A stretch of DNA of 22,396 bases. It comes from an uncultured Lachnospiraceae bacterium (GTDB lineage Bacteria; Bacillota; Clostridia; Lachnospirales; Lachnospiraceae). The notes under the pieces are model-generated. The model saw nothing but the letters and a program-made list of their open reading frames with translations. It did no database searches and was not told the origin of the DNA. The DNA lies in assembly GCA_947003375.1 (NCBI GenBank), contig CAMQOJ010000014.1, forward strand, positions 1 to 22,396, given 5' to 3'. Positions within the stretch are counted from its first letter, which is position 1. Every line of letters starts with the position of its first letter. Both the position numbers and the translations under genes were made by a program. Of this stretch, positions 7,642-14,572 are shown in pieces.

Positions 7642-9447
7642 ATGAAAGATTCGAAAAAACGGGCATACAATTTTTTGACATTCCTGGGGGACATGACAAA
7701 AATCATACCCTTTCATGCGGGATATCTTTTGCTGGCCGCCTTGGTCAATGCTTTTCTGCCTACGGCACAGACGCTGGCAATCGCGGAATTCGTGAACCGC
7801 GTGGAAGGGACATATGGCGGTGTGCTGGAAGTCCATATGGTATTGGCGCCTCTTATGATATTGCTTGGAATCGTGATATTTAAGCAGATGATTCCCTCCG
7901 TCACCAATCTGATCGACGCATCCGCGCAGAACCGTTTAAAGGCCGTGCTGAGGAACCGGTTCATGAGAAAACAGGCCGCGCTGCAATACAGGTACATAGA
8001 GGATAACCAGTCCTGCGCATTGATATACCGCGTCTGCGAAAAGGTGGAGAACCGCTTCTGGACTGGCTACCGTACAGTCTGTAACGGAATTGAGTTGGTA
8101 GTAAAATGCGTAGCCCTTATGAGCATTGTCATGCAGGCCAGCGTCCTGAGCGGCGGGGCGATCCTGTTGGTGAGCGTTCCCCTTTTCTATCTGGCATACA
8201 GGACAGGGAAACAGAATTATGTCCTGCAAAAGGACGCGGTAGAGGTCAAAAGACGATATCAATATCTGGCGAGGATCCTGTCGGACAGGGACCACGCAAA
8301 AGAGCGGACGATGTTCGGCTATTCCGGGCAGATAGCGAAGGAGTACGACAGCCTCAGCGATTACGCGAATCAGAGGGAGGCTGTGATCCTGAAGAAAAGA
8401 TACGCCAATATGAAAAGCGGCTCGCTGACGATGGTGGTGCTTGCGGTGATCATTATGCTGCTGCTCCTGCCTGCTTTGGGCAGCGGAAAGCTGTCGAACG
8501 GATTATATGTAGGCCTTGTGACTTCCGTTTTGAACCTTGTCCAGGGCATGTCGTGGAATCTGTCGGGCATTATGCAGGGGGCTGCGGACTTGAACGCGTA
8601 TCTGAAGGACGTGAGCGCTTTTCTGGGCATGGAGGAGAAGGCGGACGCCATTGTGGAACCACGGAAAATCCCGGGATTTCGGGTGGAGACGATTGAATTC
8701 CGGAATGTATCTTTCCGATATCCGGGAAGGGAGGAGTACGTGCTGAAGGACTGCTCCTTTGCGCTCCAGGGGGACAAATGCTATGCGGTGGTGGGCAGGA
8801 ACGGCGCAGGGAAATCCACGCTGACGAAACTGCTGACCGGATTGTATGAGGAGTATGAGGGGCAGATCCTGATCAATGGAAGGAACCTGCGGGAGTACCG
8901 ATACGGGGAGCTGAAGTGGATGTTCTCCGTGGTGTTCCAGGATTTCGCCAGATATGCCCTGTCCTTTCGGGACAACATTTCCGTGGGAAATGTCAATGAG
9001 GAAAAGGAGCGGCTGCTGGGGCGGATTATAGAAGAACTGGAGCTGGAGCCCTGTGTACAGGAGCTGCCATGGGGGTTGGACAGCAAGCTGGGAAAATTGG
9101 ATAAGGACGGCGTGGACCTGTCCGGGGGCCAGTGGCAGAAGCTGGCGATTGCGAGGCTTTTATACAGCCAAGCGCCCGTCAATATCCTGGACGAGCCTAC
9201 GGCAGCGCTGGATCCGAAGAGTGAGGCAAAGGTGTATGAGACGTTCCGGCGGGCCACAATGGGAGCGGAGGATTCGCTCACGATTTTGATTACGCACAGG
9301 CTGGGCGCTGCGCGCATGGCAGACGAGATCCTGGTGTTAGACCAGGGCAGGATCATGGAGCAGGGAACCCATAAGGCTCTGACAGGATTGGAGAACGGGC
9401 TTTACAGGGAGATGTTCGAAAGTCAGAGGTGCTGGTATGAGGCATAA
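7642..9447 (+). CDS. ABC exporter half-transporter, first of rightward pair (lantibiotic-exporter-like)
   Basis: A 601-aa membrane-ATPase fusion. Hydrophobic segments are at about 25-48, 66-86, 150-168, 171-186, 260-280 and 285-305. The ATPase domain has Walker A GRNGAGKS (385-392), Q-loop Q433 within VVFQDFARYALSFRDN, signature LSGGQWQK (493-500), Walker B VNILDEP (D517, E518) and H552. The FQDFARYxL and GGQWQK forms are those seen in NisT/LanT-type and related clostridial exporters without a peptidase domain, which is why I lean to a peptide substrate. The ribosome binding site is weak: only GGA about 12 bases upstream of the ATG at 7642. An out-of-frame ATG at 7629 lies just before. The gene overlaps the next by 11 bases. 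Confidence 0.87.
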   Translation: MKDSKKRAYNFLTFLGDMTKIIPFHAGYLLLAALVNAFLPTAQTLAIAEFVNRVEGTYGGVLEVHMVLAPLMILLGIVIFKQMIPSVTNLIDASAQNRLKAVLRNRFMRKQAALQYRYIEDNQSCALIYRVCEKVENRFWTGYRTVCNGIELVVKCVALMSIVMQASVLSGGAILLVSVPLFYLAYRTGKQNYVLQKDAVEVKRRYQYLARILSDRDHAKERTMFGYSGQIAKEYDSLSDYANQREAVILKKRYANMKSGSLTMVVLAVIIMLLLLPALGSGKLSNGLYVGLVTSVLNLVQGMSWNLSGIMQGAADLNAYLKDVSAFLGMEEKADAIVEPRKIPGFRVETIEFRNVSFRYPGREEYVLKDCSFALQGDKCYAVVGRNGAGKSTLTKLLTGLYEEYEGQILINGRNLREYRYGELKWMFSVVFQDFARYALSFRDNISVGNVNEEKERLLGRIIEELELEPCVQELPWGLDSKLGKLDKDGVDLSGGQWQKLAIARLLYSQAPVNILDEPTAALDPKSEAKVYETFRRATMGAEDSLTILITHRLGAARMADEILVLDQGRIMEQGTHKALTGLENGLYREMFESQRCWYEA

Positions 9448-11194
9448 AAATTTTCTGTACAACAATCTGGTGGGAATCCGGCTTTTGTATAAAATGTTCC
9501 CCAAAAGCATCATCCTATATGCGATATTACAGATGCTGCACGGCGTGTCCTGGGTCTTGCAGGTGATGAGCGTGCAGTATCTTTTTGACGGGATTTCAGA
9601 AAACCAGGGCGCAATCCCAGCGCTTGCCATCAGGATATTGCTGCTGGGAGCCGCATATGCCTTTGCGCAGACCATGAATGGCGTTGCAAACTGTTACGGG
9701 CAGATCCTGAACCAAAAAGTCCTGAAGGAGACCAATGAAATCTTGTTCAGGACAATCGACAGGAAAGAGGCGATCGCCTTTGAGCATGCGGATGAACTGG
9801 ACCGGATTGAAAAAGCCGTCCTTGGCTCGGAAGGCGTGTTCTGGGTAAGCACTACCATTTTAGACCTTGTATTCTTTTATGTTTTTTATTTTGTCATGAT
9901 GAGCTGGTATTTGTTTTCTCTGGCGCCTGTCCTCAGTGTCTGCACAGCGATCATTTTCGTGCCCAATGTGACAGCAAGGCTGCTCCATATGATATCCTTC
10001 GAGCACCTGGAGAACGAGGCTGCGCCTGTCCGGAGAAAGATGGAATATTATGCGGACTGCATCATCGGAAAGGCGTATTATAAGGAAACCCGCCTGTGGG
10101 GATGCGGCGGCTCCTTCTTCGACAGGTACGATAAAATGCTGAAGAAGCTGAACCGGCTCCATTTCCGCATGCAGGTCCGGAAAGAAAAAATCAATTTCTG
10201 TATCAATGTCCTGACCGTGGCGGCTTATGGAGCCATCATCGGGATGCTGGTCCATTATGTCCTGACGGACGTCATATCCGTGGGGGCCTTTGCGGCGGTG
10301 TTTGCCGCGCTTCGCGAGTTTTACGGGTTCATGGACGAGGTGATATCCGAGCGCCTGGCAATCGCCATAGAGAACATGGCCACAGTGAAGAACTATCTTG
10401 CATTCATAAAGGAGGATGCGGGGGAACGGGAGCAGACCGAACTGCCCGAAAGATTTGAGATACGATTGGACCATGTGTCCTTTGCGTATCCGCAGCCGGA
10501 AGCAGGGGAACAGAAGCTGGCGCTCTCGGATATCAATCTGCGGATTCCCTGGGGACAGACAGTCGCCCTGGTAGGGGAAAACGGAAGCGGGAAGAGCACG
10601 CTGTGCCATATCATTGCGGGATTATATTCCCCCACGGAGGGAACGGTGTCTTATGGGGAAGTGCAGAGAGGCGCCGGACGTATCGTCAACGGGATATCCG
10701 CGGTCTTTCAGAAGTTCTGCCGTTATCACATGTCTCTGGGTGAGAACATCAGGATCAGCGACATGGATGGCCGCAAGTCCGAGGAGAAGCTGAACCGGAT
10801 CTGCAGGGAGGTCGGCGTAGTCCCCGGGTGGGCCGGCGGCATGGACGGCATGCTGGGAAGGGAGTTCGGAGGGGCGGAGGTTTCCGGAGGCCAATGGCAG
10901 CGGATCGCGATCGCGAGAGGGATCTACAGGAACAGCAGCCTTTTGATTCTGGACGAGCCTACGGCTGCCATAGATGCGCTGGAGGAGAAGTATCTGTATG
11001 AGGAATTCGGCGAATTGTCCCGGAACTGCACCTCCGTCATAGTGACGCACCGGCTGGCCTCCGCGCAGATTGCGGACAGGATCCTGGTCATCAAGGACGG
11101 GCGGATCGTGCAGGACGGCAGCCACGGCGAGCTGCTTGCGGCTGAGGGGGAATACAGGACCATGTATGAGCTGCAGAGGCAGTGGTATCGATAG
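9437..11194 (+). CDS. ABC exporter half-transporter, second of rightward pair (lantibiotic-exporter-like)
   Basis: A 585-aa partner of the preceding gene, overlapping its end by 11 bases. Likely helices are at about 22-45, 62-80, 136-158, 160-178, 253-273 and 279-295. The ATPase motifs are complete: Walker A GENGSGKS (380-387), Q425 in VFQKFCRY, signature VSGGQWQR (482-489), Walker B LLILDEP (D506, E507) and H538. The paired arrangement and matching signatures suggest a heterodimeric exporter. The next gene downstream is an orphan 54-aa peptide gene with its own promoter, the obvious candidate cargo to test. No terminator is visible between this stop and that promoter, so read-through into the small gene is likely. 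Confidence 0.87.
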   Translation: MRHKNFLYNNLVGIRLLYKMFPKSIILYAILQMLHGVSWVLQVMSVQYLFDGISENQGAIPALAIRILLLGAAYAFAQTMNGVANCYGQILNQKVLKETNEILFRTIDRKEAIAFEHADELDRIEKAVLGSEGVFWVSTTILDLVFFYVFYFVMMSWYLFSLAPVLSVCTAIIFVPNVTARLLHMISFEHLENEAAPVRRKMEYYADCIIGKAYYKETRLWGCGGSFFDRYDKMLKKLNRLHFRMQVRKEKINFCINVLTVAAYGAIIGMLVHYVLTDVISVGAFAAVFAALREFYGFMDEVISERLAIAIENMATVKNYLAFIKEDAGEREQTELPERFEIRLDHVSFAYPQPEAGEQKLALSDINLRIPWGQTVALVGENGSGKSTLCHIIAGLYSPTEGTVSYGEVQRGAGRIVNGISAVFQKFCRYHMSLGENIRISDMDGRKSEEKLNRICREVGVVPGWAGGMDGMLGREFGGAEVSGGQWQRIAIARGIYRNSSLLILDEPTAAIDALEEKYLYEEFGELSRNCTSVIVTHRLASAQIADRILVIKDGRIVQDGSHGELLAAEGEYRTMYELQRQWYR

Positions 11195-11207
11195 GGTATA
11201 TGCCGGG

Positions 11208-11231
11208 TAAAGGAAGCGCATAAAGGAAGCG
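11208..11231 (+). repeat. Short tandem direct repeat upstream of a promoter
   Basis: TAAAGGAAGCG occurs at 11208-11218 and again at 11221-11231, a 13-base period. The pair ends 15 bases before the -35 of the promoter for the small gene. A tandem activator site is possible; chance duplication is equally plausible. Confidence 0.4.
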
Positions 11232-11246
11232 GATAGCAGAAAATCC

Positions 11247-11275
11247 TTGCGCATATCCCACGGAACGTGTATAAT
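11247..11275 (+). promoter_or_regulatory. Strong sigma-A promoter for the 54-aa gene
   Basis: TTGCGC (11247-11252) and a perfect TATAAT (11270-11275) are 17 bases apart. The predicted start near 11282 lies inside the dyad that follows. Confidence 0.75.
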
Positions 11276-11320
11276 GGAACCCGAAGCAGAATCCCATTGT
11301 CAAAATCCTGCTTTGGTTCC
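11276..11320 (+). promoter_or_regulatory. Dyad at the transcription start and 5' leader of the 54-aa gene
   Basis: GGAACC (11276-11281) plus AAGCAG (11284-11289) pair with CTGCTT (11308-11313) plus GGTTCC (11315-11320), with an 18-base centre. The dyad begins directly after the -10, so it could be a repressor operator. Most of it is also transcribed and could form a leader hairpin. The sequence cannot decide between the two. Confidence 0.5.
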
Positions 11321-11349
11321 AGCATAAAAAAGAAAGGCGGTGAGAAGCA

Positions 11350-11514
11350 TGAAACGATATGAAGTCCTGACAGCCAAAGAACTATTCCACGGCAGCGATA
11401 TTGTGCGCAGCTTCGGGTACAGAGCAGCAGCTTCAGGGGACAACTATGCCCTTTTTTGGAAGACGGACTGTTTTGTGTGCTGCTCACCATTTGACGGGAT
11501 AATCGGGATGTGAT
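11350..11514 (+). CDS. Orphan 54-aa CxxCC small protein
   Basis: I do not recognise this protein. The ATG follows AAAGGCGGTGAG at ideal spacing, and the gene has its own promoter, leader dyad and intrinsic terminator, so it looks like a real monocistronic gene. The product is MKRYEVLTAKELF at the start, a basic/aromatic middle, and a C-terminus WKTDCFVCCSPFDGIIGM with Cys at 41, 44 and 45. It has no signal peptide or hydrophobic helix. It lies between the rightward ABC exporter pair and an ABC-2 exporter operon. It could be a small metal- or thiol-binding protein, or an exported peptide precursor with an N-terminal leader and a C-terminal Cys-rich core, but no modification enzyme or protease is nearby. 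Function is unassigned and the export idea is inference. Confidence 0.65.
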
Positions 11515-11571
11515 GCGCCAGCCGTATCAGCGGGACTGCCATGCGCCAGATTTACGCTCGTAAAACAAGTG

Positions 11572-11610
11572 CCCTGTGCAGACTGAACAGTCTGTGCAGG
11601 GTATTTTTAT
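11572..11610 (+). terminator. Intrinsic terminator after the 54-aa gene
   Basis: CCCTGTGCAGACTG (11572-11585) and CAGTCTGTGCAGGG (11588-11601) form a 14-pair stem with two G-U pairs and an AA centre, followed by TATTTTTAT. The tract reads plus-strand, ending the small transcript before the ABC-2 operon. Confidence 0.85.
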
Positions 11611-11636
11611 GCCCTGAGAAACGCACAATGACACAA

Positions 11637-11669
11637 GCTGCGGACACAGCGCCGCAGCAGGCATATAAC
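11637..11669 (+). promoter_or_regulatory. Candidate promoter and inverted repeat for the ABC-2 operon
   Basis: GCTGCGG (11637-11643) and CCGCAGC (11652-11658) form a perfect 7-base inverted repeat with an 8-base centre. It overlaps a weak promoter, CGGACA (11641-11646), 17 bases, TATAAC (11664-11669). The dyad would cover the -35 and spacer, fitting a repressor site. The -35 match is modest, so the promoter call is tentative. Confidence 0.4.
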
Positions 11670-11701
11670 TGGCGCAGCCGCGCTGGAAGGAGAGAAATGA
11701 A

Positions 11702-12472
11702 ATGATACATAAAATTATGGCCACCGCCCAAATGGCCGTCCGGGGCAGGACAGGCGGTGGCGTGCTCTATCTGATGCCGGACATCCTGATGAAGGTAGTA
11801 TACCTGGTGCCGGTGATGTTCATCTGGAGGACGCTGGGGGAGAGCGGGTACGAGGCAGAGATGTCGGTGGAGCAGCTTCTGAGCTACACCTATGTCAATG
11901 CGCTGCTGGCAGATCTGACCATCGTAGAGACATACCTGTCCGCCTGGAACTACGACACCAGGAGCATGGAGGCCTTCACCCGCCCCATGCCCGTGTTCGC
12001 CCAGGTGATTTCCCGGACGATGGGAGAATGGGTGCCCATGCTGCTTTTGTTCTCGCTGCCCATGTCCCTGGCCGCGCCCCTTCTGGGGATCCGCATACTG
12101 CCCCGGACCCTGTGGGCGCTTCCCTCGCTGGCGCTGAGCGTGTCTCTGGGATTCGCCTTTGAATTCCTGTTCTGCTGCGTCACCATCAGGCTCCATAATG
12201 TCTCCTGGATCACCTATGTCATCAGGAGCGCGGTGGTATCCTTTTTTTCGGGCACGGTGATACCCTTCCGGATACTGCCCTTCGGCATGGACAGATGGTT
12301 CCAGTACCAGCCCTTCGGCAGCCTGGGCGGGGCCTTCCTGTCCCTGTATGTGGGGAGCGCCAAGGCCCTGGAGGTGATTCCGGCCCAAATCATCTGGAAC
12401 ATCGTGATATGGATCGCCGCAGCCGTCTGGTTTCGGAAATCCAGGGAAAGGATGGTGAGCTTCGGTGGCTGA
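11702..12472 (+). CDS. ABC-2 type transporter permease (COG4587/DUF990-like)
   Basis: A 256-aa integral membrane protein with about six helices (roughly 26-45, 56-75, 108-128, 138-160, 168-187, 228-246). The charged motif EAFTRPMPVFAQ after the second helix is typical of the ABC2_membrane_6 (DUF990) permeases that work with a partner permease and a COG4586 ATPase. The start ATG has AAGGAG 9 bases upstream. It is the first gene of a three-gene exporter operon; the second permease follows after 22 bases. Substrate is unknown for most members of this class. Confidence 0.85.
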   Translation: MIHKIMATAQMAVRGRTGGGVLYLMPDILMKVVYLVPVMFIWRTLGESGYEAEMSVEQLLSYTYVNALLADLTIVETYLSAWNYDTRSMEAFTRPMPVFAQVISRTMGEWVPMLLLFSLPMSLAAPLLGIRILPRTLWALPSLALSVSLGFAFEFLFCCVTIRLHNVSWITYVIRSAVVSFFSGTVIPFRILPFGMDRWFQYQPFGSLGGAFLSLYVGSAKALEVIPAQIIWNIVIWIAAAVWFRKSRERMVSFGG

Positions 12473-12494
12473 CAACGGAAAGGAGAGAAAGAAC

Positions 12495-13349
12495 ATGCCT
12501 GAAAGAGGAAAAATCGCCCACGGCATAAAGAGATACTTCCAACTGCTGGCCATATACGCCCGGATGGACTTCGCCTCCCTGACCCGGGACGCGAAATTCA
12601 TGACACTGGTCATCCTGGCCGACATCATGTCCAACCTGTCGTCCATCTCCGGCGTCTTCCTGCTGGCCTGGAAATTCGGCGGAATCGGCGGCATGGATCG
12701 GTTTGAGATTCTGTTCATGCTGGCATACGGCAATATCGTCATGGGCTTCCTGAACATGATGGGCGGCTGCAACGCGCTGTTCCCCAGCAGGATCATCGGA
12801 AGGGGTCAATGGGAACATATGTTCATCATGCCATTGCCCTACGCGGTGCAACTGACAGTGGGGATCTTCCCCTTCACCGGCTCCGGCAGCTTCCTGTCGG
12901 GCGTGGGCATGCTCTGTGTGGCGCTGCGCTGCATGGAGAGGGCGCTGCCCTGGTGGTGGCCGGCGGCGCTGGCAGTCCACCTGGCAATCAGCATGGTCAT
13001 CCTGGTGGCATGCTCCTACCTGCTCTCCAGCCTTGCCTTTTACGCGCCCGTACAGTGCGAGGAAATCTGCAGCTCCGTGGTATACGGCATCGGATATACC
13101 ATGACATTCCCGCTGTCCGGCATGCCGCTCTACATCAGATACCCATTGCTGACCATCTTCCCGGCGGGCCTTACCGCGTGGCTGCCCACCATGATCCTGC
13201 TGGGCAGGGCGGCCAGGTGGGAGACGGTTTACCCGGCCGTATTCGCGCTGCTCATATCCCTTGCCGCAGCCCATTTTTTCAAGAAAGGATTTCGATATTA
13301 TGTTAAAAAAGGTATCAACAGATATAGCCCGGGCGGCCACCGCTCCTGA
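12495..13349 (+). CDS. ABC-2 type transporter permease (COG3694-like)
   Basis: A 284-aa hydrophobic protein, the partner permease of the preceding gene. An N-terminal cytoplasmic stretch (ERGKIAHGIKRYFQLLA) precedes about six membrane helices. The C-terminus is basic (KKGFRYYVKKGINRY). I chose ATG 12495 because AGGAG lies 9 bases upstream; the frame also allows a GTG at 12465 that would overlap the preceding gene and lacks a ribosome binding site. The last 50 bases overlap the ATPase gene, pointing to translational coupling and a shared complex. Confidence 0.85.
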   Translation: MPERGKIAHGIKRYFQLLAIYARMDFASLTRDAKFMTLVILADIMSNLSSISGVFLLAWKFGGIGGMDRFEILFMLAYGNIVMGFLNMMGGCNALFPSRIIGRGQWEHMFIMPLPYAVQLTVGIFPFTGSGSFLSGVGMLCVALRCMERALPWWWPAALAVHLAISMVILVACSYLLSSLAFYAPVQCEEICSSVVYGIGYTMTFPLSGMPLYIRYPLLTIFPAGLTAWLPTMILLGRAARWETVYPAVFALLISLAAAHFFKKGFRYYVKKGINRYSPGGHRS

Positions 13350-14349
13350 CCGGCCGGCAGTGGCGGTGGAATCCGTCAGCAAACAATTCACCCAGTGGAA
13401 ACGCAGACAGGACGACGGGCAGAGGACGGGGATCAAAAGCCTGTTCCGCCAGGAAAAGCAGACTGTCACGGCCCTGGACGATGTGTCCTTCCGGATCGGG
13501 CGGGGGGAGTTCGTGGCCTACGCAGGCCCCAACGGAGCGGGCAAGAGCACCACGATGAAGCTGCTCGCGGGCATGCTCCAGCCCACGAAAGGCGCCGTAT
13601 CCGTGCTGGGCATGTCGCCGGAGAAGGACAGGATAGCGCTTATGCGGAAGCTGGGCGTGCTGTTCGGGAACCGTACGGAGCTGTGGTGGGACCACCCCGT
13701 GATACAGAGCTTTGAGTGGAAAAAGGTAGTCTGGGACATTCCGGACGAGGTATATGAGAGGAACCTGGACATGGTCACCGCCCTGCTGGACATCGGAGAG
13801 ATCCGGGGCACCTTTGCCAGAGAGCTGTCCCTGGGACAGCGCATGCGGGCGGATCTGGCCATGATGCTCCTGCACTCCCCGGAGCTCATTCTGCTGGACG
13901 AGCCCACTTTGGGCCTGGACGTGGTGGCAAAGCGCCAGATGATAGGATTCCTGAAGAAAATCAACAGAGAGCAGGGCGTGACCATCCTGGTGACCAGCCA
14001 CGACATGGACGACCTGGAGGAGATGGCCCGGCGGATCCTGATGATCTCCCGGGGGAAGCTGGCCTTTGACGGCAGCTTTGACGGGCTGCGGGAGATTACC
14101 GGGAACCTGACCCGTTTCACCGTCACCACCGACGGCAGGAGGCCGGAGCTTGCGGACTGCAGGCTCCTGGGCGAAAAACACGGCGTGTTCGAGTTCGAGG
14201 TGGACATGTCCCGCCTGCCCATCCAGGGGCTGCTGACCCGGCTCTCCCAAGTGGACGGAATCCTGGACGTGGAGATCCGCAAAGCGCCCATCGAGCAGGT
14301 GATCGCCCAGATCTACCAGACCTGGAAGGCCGCGCCGCCCACGGACTGA
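13300..14349 (+). CDS. ABC-2 transporter ATP-binding protein (COG4586-like)
   Basis: A 349-aa ATPase that powers the two preceding permeases. Walker A is GPNGAGKS (76-83), signature LSLGQRMR (176-183), Walker B LILLDEP (D200, E201) and H-loop H234. The stretch LFGNRTELWWDHPV is diagnostic for the COG4586 class, although the usual Q-loop Gln position reads Asn (N124). A C-terminal domain of about 80 residues follows (ITGNLTRFTVTTDGR onward). The start at ATG 13300 has AAAGGA 10 bases upstream and lies inside the end of the permease gene. A TTG at 13261 in the same frame has no ribosome binding site. This completes a three-component exporter of unknown substrate. Confidence 0.88.
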   Translation: MLKKVSTDIARAATAPDRPAVAVESVSKQFTQWKRRQDDGQRTGIKSLFRQEKQTVTALDDVSFRIGRGEFVAYAGPNGAGKSTTMKLLAGMLQPTKGAVSVLGMSPEKDRIALMRKLGVLFGNRTELWWDHPVIQSFEWKKVVWDIPDEVYERNLDMVTALLDIGEIRGTFARELSLGQRMRADLAMMLLHSPELILLDEPTLGLDVVAKRQMIGFLKKINREQGVTILVTSHDMDDLEEMARRILMISRGKLAFDGSFDGLREITGNLTRFTVTTDGRRPELADCRLLGEKHGVFEFEVDMSRLPIQGLLTRLSQVDGILDVEIRKAPIEQVIAQIYQTWKAAPPTD

Positions 14350-14412
14350 GGGGCGTAACTCTCGCGTCCTGCCTGTTTTGCCCTGGCAGGGCCTCCCCTG
14401 GCCTTCCGGGAA

Positions 14413-14456
14413 AATCGGCGGAACCGATTGACAAACCTGTCGCTATCCCGTATAGT
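14413..14456 (+). promoter_or_regulatory. pot operon promoter with an adjoining operator-like dyad
   Basis: A near-consensus sigma-A promoter has TTGACA at 14428-14433, a 17-base spacer and TATAGT at 14451-14456. The perfect 6-base dyad AATCGG/CCGATT (14413-14418 and 14424-14429) abuts and slightly overlaps the -35, a good place for a regulator. Transcription near 14463 gives a leader of about 107 bases that can fold locally (for example TCCCG with CGGGA). I see no known riboswitch in it. Confidence 0.75.
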
Positions 14457-14553
14457 TAATTCATTGCGTGCGCCCGCGAAAAAAGTCGTATCCCGGAAGA
14501 ATTTCGGAGGATTGCGGGAGCCGCTTATCACGGCGCTGTGCGGGTGCCGCCAC

Positions 14554-14572
14554 AAAGGAGATGCAATACTTG
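14554..14572 (+). promoter_or_regulatory. Ribosome binding site deciding a TTG start for potA
   Basis: AAAGGAG (14554-14560) abuts ATG 14561 with no spacing, but is 9 bases from the in-frame TTG at 14570. The TTG start gives MKDTIISLKD, the usual PotA N-terminus. Confidence 0.65.

Noticed and set aside
7629..7883. 84-aa frame overlapping the start of the rightward ABC pair
   Set aside because: It is out of frame with the long conserved ABC gene and resembles no protein, though its ATG is as well placed as the real one.
11276..11320. Reading the leader dyad of the small gene as an intrinsic terminator or riboswitch
   Set aside because: There is no T-run after the stem, and no known riboswitch core is visible.
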